NCBI GenBank assembly: GCA_965234325.1
Contig: OZ248407.1
Span: 1,798,001 to 1,862,000, forward strand
DNA length: 64,000 bases
From: Limnohabitans kasalickyi
Lineage (GTDB): Bacteria; Pseudomonadota; Gammaproteobacteria; Burkholderiales; Burkholderiaceae_C
Direction: 5' to 3'
In this document: positions 1 through 8,448 of the stretch, one piece after another
Layout of the letters: each line of letters begins with the position of its first letter
Numbering within the stretch: the stretch's first letter is position 1
The notes under the pieces: generated by a model
The model's database searches: none
What the model was told of the DNA's origin: nothing
Seen by the model: the letters and a program-made list of their open reading frames with translations, nothing else
Made by a program: the position numbers and the translations under genes

Positions 1-1
1 C

Positions 2-574
2 TGGCTGAACTTTCGCATGCGCGCCATGCTGGTGTCGGTCGCTGCCTACCCGCTGTGGCTGCACTGGCGGCCCGTGGGCGAGTGGCTGGCCACGCAGTTT
101 TTAGATTACGAGCCGGGCATCCACTGGAGCCAGTTGCAAATGCAATCAGGCACCACAGGGATCAACACCACACGCGTGTACAACCCCATCAAACAAGCAC
201 AAGACCACGATCCACACGGCCGCTTTGTTCGTCAGTGGTTGCCCGAGTTGCGTCAAGTGCCCGACACTTGGCTGTTTGAACCTTGGCTCATGCCGCACAC
301 CATGCAAGTGCACCTCGGTGTATTTGTCGGCACTGACCTGGCGCAACCCGTGGTCGACTTAACCCAAGCAACACGCGAAGCGAAGCAATTGCTGCACAGC
401 CGACGCCAAACCGACGAGGTCAAAGCGGCCAAAAAAGCGGTGGTCGACAAACACGCCTCGCGTAAAAACTGGGGTACAAGCACAAGCGCACGCCACACAC
501 CTGCACGCAAAGCAACACGAGCCTCTGCCGACACCACCCAAGCTGCCAAAGCGCAACTTGGTTTCGATTTTTAA
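2..574 (+). CDS. Cryptochrome/deoxyribodipyrimidine photolyase family protein, C-terminal part
   Basis: This is the 3' part of a photolyase/cryptochrome gene; the reading frame is open from the first bases of the window. The opening residues (WLNFRMRAMLVSVAAY) and the stretch containing DYEPGIHWSQ and TRVYNPIKQAQ are typical of the helical FAD-binding domain, with the Trp and Asn residues that line the flavin and substrate pocket. Such enzymes use blue light and FADH- to reverse UV dimers or act as photoreceptors. The last 60 or so residues are Lys/Ala/Thr-rich and basic, a tail not needed for the fold that may contact DNA. The stop lies 9 bases before the next photolyase-related gene, so the two are probably co-transcribed. 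The N-terminal antenna domain is outside the window, so repair enzyme and cryptochrome cannot be separated here. Confidence 0.85.
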   Translation, partial: WLNFRMRAMLVSVAAYPLWLHWRPVGEWLATQFLDYEPGIHWSQLQMQSGTTGINTTRVYNPIKQAQDHDPHGRFVRQWLPELRQVPDTWLFEPWLMPHTMQVHLGVFVGTDLAQPVVDLTQATREAKQLLHSRRQTDEVKAAKKAVVDKHASRKNWGTSTSARHTPARKATRASADTTQAAKAQLGFDF

Positions 575-583
575 AAAGCCCAC

Positions 584-2149
584 ATGACCACACCCCGACA
601 ACGCCTCATCCTCATCTTGGGCGATCAGCTCGACGAAGACGCCTCTGCCCTGAGCGACTTCAACCCCGCACACGACACGCTGTGGATGGCCGAGGTGTTG
701 GAAGAGTCCACGCACATTCCCTCGTCCAAGCAACGCACCACGGTTTTCTTAAGCGCCATGCGCCACTTCGCAGCGCACCTGCAAGCACGCGGCTGGCAGC
801 TGATTTACAGCCAGCTTGATGACCCACACAACACAGGCACGCTGGCGGGTGAACTGGCCAAAGCCATCACCCAAGTCAAGCCGCAACAACTGGTGATGAC
901 CGCCCCCGGCGACTGGCGCGTGCTGCAAAGCCTGCGCGCTGTGGCCCAACAACACGACTTGCCACTGGAGATCAAAGACGACACGCACTTCTTCAGCACC
1001 GTGCGTGACTTTGCCGCTCACGCCGCGGGTCGCAAGCAGCTGCGCCTTGAATACTTTTACCGTGAGCTGCGCCAGAAAAACGGCATCTTGATGGAAGGCA
1101 AAAAACCCATCGGCGGCCAATGGAACTTTGATGCCGACAACCGAGGCAGCTTTGGCAAACAAGGCCCAGGACTGCTGCCCCAACCCACGCGCGTAGCCCC
1201 CGACACCATCACCCAAGATGTGATGGACATGGTCAACAAAAAATTAGCGCATCACCCAGGATCGATTGCCCAATTTGGCTGGCCCGTCACACGCGCACAG
1301 GCTTTGGTGGCTTTGGAGGAATTCATCACCCACCGACTGCCCAGCTTCGGTCTGTACCAAGATGCCATGTGGGAAGGCGAAGTGTGGCTGTACCACTCTC
1401 ACCTGTCGTGTGCGTTGAACCTGAAGCTGCTCAACCCACGCGAAGTGGTAAGTGCGGCAGAGGCCGCATTGCACAAGGGCCATGCGCCCCTAGAAGCGGT
1501 CGAAGGTTTTGTGCGGCAAGTTTTGGGCTGGCGTGAATACGTGCGCGGCATTTACTGGACCCACATGCCCGAGTACGCCGAGGGCAACGCCCAGCAAGCC
1601 CACGAGCCGCTGCCCGCGTTTTATTGGACCGGCAACACCGACATGGCCTGCTTGCGCGACGCCATTGGCCAAACCTTGCAACACGGCTATGCGCACCACA
1701 TTCAACGCTTGATGGTCACAGGCCTGTATGCCTTGATGCTGGGCGTGGAGCCCAAGCAAGTGCATCAGTGGTACCTGGGTGTGTATGTAGACGCGGTGGA
1801 GTGGGTCGAGCTGCCCAACACACTGGGCATGAGCCAGTTTGCCGATGGCGGCTTGATGGCCAGCAAACCCTATGTGGCCAGCGGCAAATACATAGACCGC
1901 ATGAGCAACCATTGCAAAGGCTGCCGCTTCAACCCCGCCGAATCCACAGGCGACACGGCCTGCCCCTTCACCACCTTGTACTGGGATTACCTAGGCCGCC
2001 ACGCCGACATGCTGGCCAAAAACCCGCGCATGCTGATGCAGCTGAAAAACCTCAACCGCCTCACCCCTGAGCAACGCGAGGCCATTGCCACACAGGCGCA
2101 GACTCACCGCACCCAACTTCGCGCCCAAGAAAAAGCCCCCCAAGCCTGA
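584..2149 (+). CDS. FeS-BCP type cryptochrome/(6-4) photolyase family protein
   Basis: A 521-residue protein of the iron-sulfur bacterial cryptochrome/photolyase group (PhrB/CryB-like). The N-terminus (LILILGDQLDED) is the alpha/beta antenna domain of this family. The C-terminal two thirds is the helical FAD domain with FVRQVLGWREYVRGIYW at about residue 310. Cysteines in HCKGCRF and ACPF near residues 445-465, together with one more upstream, match the [4Fe-4S] ligands of the family. Characterised relatives repair (6-4) photoproducts or act in light signalling; which applies here is inference. It follows another photolyase-family gene by 9 bp. An inverted repeat over its stop codon seems to terminate the opposing icd gene. 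Confidence 0.92.
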   Translation: MTTPRQRLILILGDQLDEDASALSDFNPAHDTLWMAEVLEESTHIPSSKQRTTVFLSAMRHFAAHLQARGWQLIYSQLDDPHNTGTLAGELAKAITQVKPQQLVMTAPGDWRVLQSLRAVAQQHDLPLEIKDDTHFFSTVRDFAAHAAGRKQLRLEYFYRELRQKNGILMEGKKPIGGQWNFDADNRGSFGKQGPGLLPQPTRVAPDTITQDVMDMVNKKLAHHPGSIAQFGWPVTRAQALVALEEFITHRLPSFGLYQDAMWEGEVWLYHSHLSCALNLKLLNPREVVSAAEAALHKGHAPLEAVEGFVRQVLGWREYVRGIYWTHMPEYAEGNAQQAHEPLPAFYWTGNTDMACLRDAIGQTLQHGYAHHIQRLMVTGLYALMLGVEPKQVHQWYLGVYVDAVEWVELPNTLGMSQFADGGLMASKPYVASGKYIDRMSNHCKGCRFNPAESTGDTACPFTTLYWDYLGRHADMLAKNPRMLMQLKNLNRLTPEQREAIATQAQTHRTQLRAQEKAPQA

Positions 2150-2161
2150 CGGCTTGGAGGG
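2136..2161 (-). terminator. Rho-independent terminator of icd
   Basis: An 11-bp stem (one mismatch) with a TGAC tetraloop overlaps the end of the photolyase gene. On the minus strand the stem runs into GGGGGGC followed by TTTTTC, which is the right order for terminating icd. On the plus strand there is no T run, so it is unlikely to stop the photolyase transcript. Confidence 0.65.
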
Positions 2162-2188
2162 CTGGGTTCGCTGAGCGACTGAGTGCGC

Positions 2189-4432
2189 TTAGACGCTGGC
2201 CATGGCGGCGTTCAGCGTGGCGCTGGGGCGCATCACGGCGTTCACTTTGGCCACGTCGGGCATGTAGTAACCGCCGATGTCCACAGGCTTGCCTTGGACG
2301 GCATTGAGCTCATCCACGATCTTGCTTTCGTTCTCGGTCAGCGTTTTGGCCAAAGGCGCAAACTTGGCAGCCAAGTCTTTGTCGTCGGTTTGCGCGGCCA
2401 ACTCTTGGGCCCAGTACATGGCCAAGTAGAACTGACTGCCGCGGTTGTCCAACTGACCGGTCTTAGGAGACGGGTTCTTGTTGTTGTCGAGCAATTTGCC
2501 AGTGGCGGCATCCAGCGTCTTAGCCAACACGGAGGCCTTGGCGTTACCCGTCTTCAATCCCAAATCTTCAAAACTGACGGCCAGTGCCAAGAACTCACCC
2601 AGCGAATCCCAACGCAGGTGGTTTTCTTCTACCAACTGCTGGACGTGTTTAGGGGCAGAGCCGCCCGCGCCGGTTTCGTACATGCCACCACCTGCCATCA
2701 AAGGCACGATGGACAGCATCTTGGCTGAGGTGCCCAGTTCCATGATGGGGAACAAGTCGGTCAGGTAGTCGCGCAAGATGTTGCCTGTCGCGCTGATGGT
2801 GTCCAGACCGCGCACCACGCGCTCCAAGGTGTAACGCATGGCACGCACTTGGCTCATGATCTGAATTTCCAGACCGGCCGTGTTGTGCTCGTGCAGGTAC
2901 ATCTTGACCTTGGTGATCAACTGCGCTTCGTGCGGACGGTACTGGTCGAGCCAGAACACCACCGGCATGCCGGAGTTGCGGGCACGGGTGACAGCCAGCT
3001 TGACCCAGTCGCGAATCGCGGCGTCTTTGCACTGGCACATGCGCCAGATGTCACCGGCTTCCACGTTTTCGCTCAACAGCACTTCGCCCGTGTTGATGTC
3101 GGTGATGTTGGCCACGCCGTCTTCGGAGATTTCAAACGTCTTGTCGTGCGAGCCGTATTCTTCGGCTTGCTGGGCCATCAGGCCCACGTTGGGCACGGTG
3201 CCCATGGTCTTGGGGTCGAACGCACCATGCCATTTACAGAAGTTGATGATCTCCTGGTAAATGCGTGCAAAGGTGGATTCGGGCATCACGGCCTTCACGT
3301 CTTTCAAGCGACCATCGGCGCCCCACATCTTGCCGCCGTTGCGGATCATGGCGGGCATGGAGGCGTCCACGATCACGTCGTTGGGCGAATGGAAGTTGGT
3401 GATGCCTTTGGCCGAGTCGACCATGGCCAATTCAGGGCGGCCTTCGTGGCAAGCGTGCAAGTCACGATTGATTTCGTCTTGCTTGGACTGGGGCAGCGTG
3501 GCGATCTTGTTGTACAAATCGGCCATGCCGTTGTTCACGTTCACCCCCAGCTCGTCAAACAACTTGGCGTGCTTGGCAAACGCATCTTTGTAGAAAATCT
3601 TCACACAGTGACCAAACACGATGGGGTGTGACACCTTCATCATGGTGGCCTTGACGTGCAGCGAGAACATCACGCCCGTTTGGTGCGCGTCTTCGATTTC
3701 TTTTTCATAGAAGTCAAGCAAGGCTTTCTTGCTCATGAACATGCTGTCCACCACTTCACGGTCGAGCAAGGCCACTTTGGACTTCAAGATGATGGTCTTG
3801 CCACTCTTGGTGATCAGCTCCATCTTCACCTCGCGAGGGCGGTCCATGGTCATGGACTTTTCACCGTGGTAGAAGTCGCCGGCATGCATGTGCGAGACGT
3901 GTGAACGCGAAGCTTGGCTCCAATCGGCCATGCTGTGTGGGTTCTTGCGGGCAAACTCTTTCACGGCGCGTGGCGCGCGGCGGTCCGAGTTGCCTTCGCG
4001 CAGCACAGGGTTCACGGCAGAGCCGGTGCACTTGGCATAGCGGGCCTTGAGGGCTTTTTCTTCGTCAGTCTTGGCGTTCTCGGGGTAGTCAGGCAACGCA
4101 TAACCTTTGGACTGCAATTCCTTGATCGCCAGCACCAGTTGGCCCACCGATGCGCTGATGTTGGGCAGCTTGATGATGTTGGCTTGGGGCTTCAAGGTCA
4201 GCTTGCCCAGTTCGGCCAAGTTGTTGGTGACGCGCTGCTCAGGGGGCAGCAAATCCGAAAACTCACCCAAAATGCGGGCCGCCACGGAGATGTCGCTCTC
4301 CACCACATCAATACCCGCGGCGTCTGCAAACGTGCGAACGATGGGCAAAAACGCACGGGTGGCCAGCAAAGGCGCTTCGTCCGTCAAGGTGTAAATGATT
4401 TTTGATTTTTCAGCAGCCATGTGTGCGCTCAT
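2189..4432 (-). CDS. icd: NADP-dependent isocitrate dehydrogenase, monomeric type
   Basis: Oxidative decarboxylation of isocitrate to 2-oxoglutarate with NADP+, a cytosolic TCA-cycle step that also supplies the carbon skeleton for ammonia assimilation. The length of 747 residues is normal for the monomeric (IDH-II) class, roughly 740, and clearly not the 415-residue dimeric class. Substrate-site sequences typical of the class are visible, including SAVNPVLREGNSDRR near residue 135 and FWLDQYRPHEAQL near 500. A second Met at residue 5 could also be the start. The gene is divergent from the nitrate block; the 196-bp spacer carries the sigma-54 promoter of nasT. Confidence 0.97.
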   Translation of the reverse strand: MSAHMAAEKSKIIYTLTDEAPLLATRAFLPIVRTFADAAGIDVVESDISVAARILGEFSDLLPPEQRVTNNLAELGKLTLKPQANIIKLPNISASVGQLVLAIKELQSKGYALPDYPENAKTDEEKALKARYAKCTGSAVNPVLREGNSDRRAPRAVKEFARKNPHSMADWSQASRSHVSHMHAGDFYHGEKSMTMDRPREVKMELITKSGKTIILKSKVALLDREVVDSMFMSKKALLDFYEKEIEDAHQTGVMFSLHVKATMMKVSHPIVFGHCVKIFYKDAFAKHAKLFDELGVNVNNGMADLYNKIATLPQSKQDEINRDLHACHEGRPELAMVDSAKGITNFHSPNDVIVDASMPAMIRNGGKMWGADGRLKDVKAVMPESTFARIYQEIINFCKWHGAFDPKTMGTVPNVGLMAQQAEEYGSHDKTFEISEDGVANITDINTGEVLLSENVEAGDIWRMCQCKDAAIRDWVKLAVTRARNSGMPVVFWLDQYRPHEAQLITKVKMYLHEHNTAGLEIQIMSQVRAMRYTLERVVRGLDTISATGNILRDYLTDLFPIMELGTSAKMLSIVPLMAGGGMYETGAGGSAPKHVQQLVEENHLRWDSLGEFLALAVSFEDLGLKTGNAKASVLAKTLDAATGKLLDNNKNPSPKTGQLDNRGSQFYLAMYWAQELAAQTDDKDLAAKFAPLAKTLTENESKIVDELNAVQGKPVDIGGYYMPDVAKVNAVMRPSATLNAAMASV

Positions 4433-4590
4433 TCTTTTAATGGATTGTGAGAAAAAATTTCGACTCGAAACTCAAACCAAACGCCGGTACCCACCGCCGC
4501 TTGCGCCTGCTCGAAGCACGCAACTTTACAACAACTAAACCCTCGTTAACCTGACGCGGAACACCGGTAGGCAGCAAGGCGACACCCGAC

Positions 4591-4607
4591 TTGGCGCATA
4601 ACTTGCA
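4591..4607 (+). promoter_or_regulatory. Sigma-54 promoter of nasT
   Basis: TTGGCGCATAACTTGCA fits the -24/-12 consensus YTGGCAC-N5-TTGCW with only small changes; GG and GC are 12 bases apart. The expected start is near 4618, only about 11 bases before the TTG start codon. It implies NtrC-type nitrogen control; no clear NtrC enhancer was recognised upstream. Confidence 0.6.
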
Positions 4608-4628
4608 AGCGCTCAAAGTGATGACGTC

Positions 4629-5297
4629 TTGAAAGCCCGCCTGTTGAAAGCCCTATCTCCCAAAAATCCAGCACACACGGCCCTGCGCATCGTGGTCGTC
4701 GCCCCCGACTTGGTGGTGGAAGACCCCGAGGACGACCACGCACTGAGCCAAGCCGAGCGCTCACGCGCCTTGCGCATTGGGCTGCTGGAAAGCGGCTTCA
4801 ACCTGATTGCCACCCTGCCCGCCGACGTGTTCTTGGCCGACCGGATTCACCAATTGCAGCCCGATCTGATCATCGTGGACGCCGAGTCTGAGGCGCGTGA
4901 TGCTCTGGAGCATGTGGTGTTTGCCACCCGCGACGCCCGTCGCCCCATCGTGCTGTTCACCGACGACAGCGACACCAGCCATGTGCGTGATGCCGTGGCT
5001 GTAGGCGTGTCGGCCTACATCGTGGACGGCTTGTCGAGCACCCGCATACGCCCCATCTTGGACGTGGCCATGGCCCGCTTCGACTATGAAGAGCGCCTGC
5101 GCTTGGAGCGAGATGACGCGCGCAGCGCCTTGCAAGAGCGCACCGTCATCGACCGCGCCAAAGCCCTGCTGATGGAACGACAAGGCCTGAGCGAGAAAGA
5201 AGCTTTCACCAAACTGCGCAAGGTCGCCATGGACAAAGGCCTCAAGTTAGCGGAGGTCGCGCATCGCATGCTGGACATGGCGGAGTTGCTGGCTTGA
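4629..5297 (+). CDS. nasT: ANTAR-domain response regulator, NasT-like
   Basis: RNA-binding antitermination regulator of nitrate/nitrite assimilation. Residues about 20-145 form a receiver-like domain (DLIIVDAES holds the Asp position, TDD the following strand) and residues about 160-222 form the ANTAR domain (VIDRAKALLMERQGLSEKEA and a C-terminal helix). ANTAR proteins bind hexaloop hairpins in leader RNAs and prevent terminator formation. The only start in frame after the upstream stop at 4599 is TTG at 4629; there is no convincing Shine-Dalgarno, and the predicted transcript starts about 11 bases earlier. No ATG is available near the conserved N-terminus. The neighbour downstream is the nrtA leader, which carries a matching hairpin and terminator. 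A NasS nitrate sensor, usually encoded next to nasT, is not seen in the window. Confidence 0.9.
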   Translation: MKARLLKALSPKNPAHTALRIVVVAPDLVVEDPEDDHALSQAERSRALRIGLLESGFNLIATLPADVFLADRIHQLQPDLIIVDAESEARDALEHVVFATRDARRPIVLFTDDSDTSHVRDAVAVGVSAYIVDGLSSTRIRPILDVAMARFDYEERLRLERDDARSALQERTVIDRAKALLMERQGLSEKEAFTKLRKVAMDKGLKLAEVAHRMLDMAELLA

Positions 5298-5400
5298 GTG
5301 CACGAAACCCACAAAAACGCCAATTCGGTGCAAAGTTAAAACACACAACCCCAGCAGTCACCAAGATGGGGCGCTAAAAACTCGGGAGAACCCCTAGAAG

Positions 5401-5417
5401 CTGGCACAGCAATTGCA
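5401..5417 (+). promoter_or_regulatory. Sigma-54 promoter of the nrtABC-nirBD-nasA operon
   Basis: CTGGCACAGCAATTGCA is an almost ideal -24/-12 element (GGCAC then TTGC at the correct spacing). Transcription would begin near 5428, giving a leader of about 114 bases that holds the ANTAR-type hairpin and the terminator. Nitrogen-limitation control is inferred from established sigma-54/NtrC biology. Confidence 0.7.
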
Positions 5418-5432
5418 AACAGTTCATCACAA

Positions 5433-5448
5433 GAACCAATGACGGTTC
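5433..5448 (+). promoter_or_regulatory. ANTAR-type hexaloop hairpin in the nrtA leader
   Basis: A perfect 5-bp stem GAACC/GGTTC encloses the hexaloop AATGAC, with A at loop position 1 and G at position 4, the two bases that define NasR/NasT-type ANTAR RNA targets. It sits 10 bases before the terminator stem. Published ANTAR targets have two such hairpins; only one is clear here. Confidence 0.6.
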
Positions 5449-5458
5449 AAGGACAAAG

Positions 5459-5505
5459 GCGTCCCCACCCATGCACCCACGGTGTATGCGGTGAGGACGC
5501 TTTTG
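5459..5505 (+). terminator. Leader terminator (attenuator) upstream of nrtA
   Basis: Stem 5459-5469 pairs with 5490-5500 (one mismatch) and continues in an inner stem around 5471-5487. A TTTTGTCGTTT stretch follows. It lies between the predicted start site at about 5428 and nrtA at 5542, the position of the attenuator in NasR/NasT-regulated leaders. Readthrough presumably needs NasT. Confidence 0.7.
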
Positions 5506-5541
5506 TCGTTTCTGCCCAGCCATTTATCAAGGAGTGAAGTC

Positions 5542-6786
5542 ATGACGAAACTTTTGGAGACCCCCATGAGCCGCCGCAATATCTTGCAAGCTGCCACAGC
5601 AGGCGCACTCACCATCGCGCCCGCCTTGCGTGCCGCCGTATATGCCCAAGGCTCGGACAAGCCTGAAAAAGAAGAGGTCAAGATTGGCTTCATTCCCCTC
5701 ACCGATTGCGCGAGCGTGGTGATGGCGTCTGTCCTTGGCTTCGACAAGAAATACGGCGTCAAGATCATCCCGTCTAAAGAATCTAGTTGGGCCGGTGTGC
5801 GCGACAAGCTGGTCAACGGTGAGCTCGACTTTGCCCACGCCTTGTACGGCTTGATTTACGGCGTTCACATGGGCACGGCTGGTCCGAAAAAAGACATGGC
5901 CGTGCTGATGAACTTGAACCAAAACGGCCAAGCCATCACCCTGTCCAAAAAGCTGGCTGACAAAGGCGCGGTCGACGCCGCCAGCTTGGCCAAACTGATG
6001 GCCACTGACAAGCGTGAATACACCTTTGCACAAACTTTCCCGACGGGCACACACGCCATGTGGTTGTATTACTGGTTGGCCAGTGTCGGTGTGAACCCCC
6101 TCAAAGACGCCAAGGTCATCACCGTGCCACCGCCTCAAATGGTCGCCAACATGCGCGTGGGCAACATGGATGGCTACTGCGTGGGCGAGCCTTGGGGCCA
6201 CCGCGCCATTGCCGATGGCATTGGTATCACCGCAGCCACCACACAAGACATCTGGCGTGACCACCCTGAAAAAGTCTTGGGCACCACCGGCGAGTTCGTC
6301 AAGAAATACCCCAACACCGCACGCGCTGTGACCGCTGCCATTTTGGAAGCCGGCAAGTGGATTGACGCGGGCTTGCAAAACAAAATGAAGATGGCTGAAA
6401 CCATCGCCGACAAGTCGTATGTCAACACCAGCGTGGACGTGATCAACCAACGCATCTTGGGCCGCTACCAAAACGGTTTGGGCAAAACCTGGGACGACCC
6501 CAACCACATGAAGTTCTTCAACGACGGCACGGCCAACTTCCCGTACCTGTCTGACGGCATGTGGTTCCTCACACAACACAAGCGTTGGGGTTTGCTCAAA
6601 GACCACCCTGACTATTTGAAGGTGGCCAAAGAGATCAACCAGATCGACCTCTTCAAACAAGCGGCCGTCGCCAGCAACACACCCGTGCCCAAGAGCGACA
6701 TGCGCAGCAGCAAATTCATGGATGGCGTGGTGTGGGACGGCAAGGACCCGAAGAAATACGCGGACAGCTTCAAAGTTCACGCTTAA
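5542..6786 (+). CDS. nrtA: Nitrate ABC transporter substrate-binding protein
   Basis: Periplasmic nitrate-binding protein of the NrtA/CmpA family that feeds nitrate to NrtB/NrtC. Start chosen at ATG 5542, preceded by AGGAG seven bases upstream. The N-terminus has a twin-arginine-like motif (SRRNILQ, Arg 11-12) and a hydrophobic stretch ending near AYAQG, so Tat export is likely. The mature protein has family features such as KIGFIPLTDCASVVMA near residue 45 and GNMDGYCVGEPW near residue 210, the latter lining the anion site. Length of about 414 residues is usual. It is the first gene of the operon behind the attenuator. Cytosolic NasS sensors share this fold but lack the signal sequence, so this one is assigned as the transporter component. 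Confidence 0.93.
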   Translation: MTKLLETPMSRRNILQAATAGALTIAPALRAAVYAQGSDKPEKEEVKIGFIPLTDCASVVMASVLGFDKKYGVKIIPSKESSWAGVRDKLVNGELDFAHALYGLIYGVHMGTAGPKKDMAVLMNLNQNGQAITLSKKLADKGAVDAASLAKLMATDKREYTFAQTFPTGTHAMWLYYWLASVGVNPLKDAKVITVPPPQMVANMRVGNMDGYCVGEPWGHRAIADGIGITAATTQDIWRDHPEKVLGTTGEFVKKYPNTARAVTAAILEAGKWIDAGLQNKMKMAETIADKSYVNTSVDVINQRILGRYQNGLGKTWDDPNHMKFFNDGTANFPYLSDGMWFLTQHKRWGLLKDHPDYLKVAKEINQIDLFKQAAVASNTPVPKSDMRSSKFMDGVVWDGKDPKKYADSFKVHA

Positions 6787-6822
6787 AGCACCTACAAACG
6801 CTCTCGCACAAGGACACATGCC

Positions 6823-7608
6823 ATGACTTTGAAACACCTGTTGTCACGCGTGGTGCCGCCCTTCATGGGCTTGGCGCTGCTGGTGGGCATTTGGTCGCTG
6901 GTGTCCATCACCAGCACCAACAACTTTCCCAACCCCACCGACACCTTCTGGCAAGCCGTGGATGTGTTCAGCAACCCGTTCTACAGCAACGGCCCCAACG
7001 ACCAAGGTGTGGGCTGGAACGTGTGGAGTTCTCTCAAGCGCGTGGCACTGGGCTTTGGCTTGGCCGCGTTGGTGGGCATTCCTTTGGGTTTCTTGATTGG
7101 CCGCTTCGAGTTTTTGTCGCGCATGTTTAACCCACTCATCAGTTTGTTGCGTCCTGTCTCGCCACTGGCTTGGTTGCCCATTGGTTTGTTGGTGTTCAAG
7201 GGCGCCAACCCTGCGGCCATTTGGACCATCTTCATTTGTTCGATTTGGCCCATGGTCATCAACACCGCGGTGGGTGTGCAACGTGTGCCGCAAGACTACA
7301 TGAACGTGGCCCGTGTGCTCAACCTCTCGGAGTGGAAGATCGTCACCAAGATTTTGTTCCCTGCGGTGTTGCCGTACATGTTGACGGGTGTTCGTTTGGC
7401 CGTGGGCACAGCGTGGTTGGTCATCGTCGCCGCGGAGATGCTGACCGGTGGTGTGGGCATTGGCTTTTGGGTGTGGGACGAATGGAACAACCTGAATGTG
7501 AAGAACATCATCATCGCCATCTTCGTGATTGGCATCGTGGGCTTGGTGTTGGAGTACGCCCTCATCAAACTCGCCACCGCATTCACCTTTGAGGAGGTGC
7601 AGTCATGA
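6823..7608 (+). CDS. nrtB: Nitrate ABC transporter permease
   Basis: Inner-membrane permease of the nitrate importer. The 261 residues contain the binding-protein-dependent transport domain with about six membrane segments. The coupling helix carries the EAA-like loop in DYMNVARVLNLSEWKIVTK near residue 165, which contacts the ATPase. LRPVSPLAWLPIGLL near residue 107 is typical of the NrtB/SsuC/TauC branch. It starts 36 bases after nrtA and its stop overlaps the start of the ATPase gene by four bases (ATGA), a sign of translational coupling. Confidence 0.93.
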   Translation: MTLKHLLSRVVPPFMGLALLVGIWSLVSITSTNNFPNPTDTFWQAVDVFSNPFYSNGPNDQGVGWNVWSSLKRVALGFGLAALVGIPLGFLIGRFEFLSRMFNPLISLLRPVSPLAWLPIGLLVFKGANPAAIWTIFICSIWPMVINTAVGVQRVPQDYMNVARVLNLSEWKIVTKILFPAVLPYMLTGVRLAVGTAWLVIVAAEMLTGGVGIGFWVWDEWNNLNVKNIIIAIFVIGIVGLVLEYALIKLATAFTFEEVQS

Positions 7609-8438
7609 ACGCATCGTTGACCAGCAAATATTTGCAAATTCAGGGCGTGGCCCAAACCTTCAAAACAGCCAAGGGCGATTTCCCTGCCCTGCGCAACATC
7701 GACCTGACGGTGAGCAAAGGCGAGTTTGTCACCCTGATTGGCCACTCGGGTTGCGGCAAGTCCACCTTGCTCAACCTCATTGCGGGCTTGACCATGCCCA
7801 CTGAGGGCACCTTGATTTGCGCCAACCGCGAAATCGCAGGCCCAGGCCCAGAGCGTGCGGTGGTGTTTCAAAACCATTCGCTATTGCCTTGGCTCACTTG
7901 CTTTGAAAACGTTTACCTCGGCGTGGAACGCGTGTTTGGTCAAAGCGGCATCGTGGACGGCAAACCCAAAGAAGACAAAGCCCAACTCACCGCACGCACA
8001 CACGCCGCCCTAGAGATGGTGAGCCTGAGCCACGCGGCCTTCAAACGCCCGGGCGAAATTTCGGGTGGCATGAAGCAACGCGTGGGCATTGCACGCGCCT
8101 TGGCCATGGAGCCACAAGTGCTGTTGATGGACGAACCCTTTGGCGCTCTGGATGCATTGACCCGCGCCAAGTTACAAGACGAGTTGCTGGCCATCGTGGC
8201 CAACACCCAAAGCACCGTGGTGATGGTGACGCACGATGTAGACGAAGCTGTGCTGCTGTCCGACAAGATTGTGATGATGACCAACGGCCCCGCCGCCACC
8301 ATCGGCGAAGTGCTGAGCGTCGAGCTGCCCCGCCCCCGCTCACGCGTGACACTGGCCGACGACCCTGCCTATTTGCACTACCGCAAAGCCGTGATTGACT
8401 TTTTGTACACGCGTCAAGCGCACGTTGAAAAACACTGA
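7605..8438 (+). CDS. nrtC: Nitrate ABC transporter ATP-binding protein
   Basis: Cytosolic ATPase that energises nitrate import through NrtB. Visible motifs: Walker A GHSGCGKST near residue 47, signature ISGGMKQRVGIARAL near 150, Walker B VLLMDEPFGALD near 170 and switch His in VMVTHDVDEA near 205. At 277 residues it is a single ABC domain and lacks the extra NrtA-like C-terminal domain of cyanobacterial NrtC, so it resembles NrtD/NasD of proteobacteria. One gene thus presumably supplies both ATPase subunits as a homodimer. The start overlaps nrtB by four bases and nirB follows after 10 bases. Confidence 0.92.
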   Translation: MNASLTSKYLQIQGVAQTFKTAKGDFPALRNIDLTVSKGEFVTLIGHSGCGKSTLLNLIAGLTMPTEGTLICANREIAGPGPERAVVFQNHSLLPWLTCFENVYLGVERVFGQSGIVDGKPKEDKAQLTARTHAALEMVSLSHAAFKRPGEISGGMKQRVGIARALAMEPQVLLMDEPFGALDALTRAKLQDELLAIVANTQSTVVMVTHDVDEAVLLSDKIVMMTNGPAATIGEVLSVELPRPRSRVTLADDPAYLHYRKAVIDFLYTRQAHVEKH

Positions 8439-8448
8439 GGAACCACCC

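Noticed and set aside
4433..4590. NtrC enhancer site upstream of nasT
   Set aside because: The best dyad (TGCG ... CGCA around the Cys-rich spacer) has the wrong spacing for the NtrC consensus GCAC-N7-GTGC type site.
5527..6837. A 436-codon open frame on the minus strand across nrtA
   Set aside because: It is a shadow of nrtA caused by GC-rich codon use; it has no similarity to a family and nrtA is certain.
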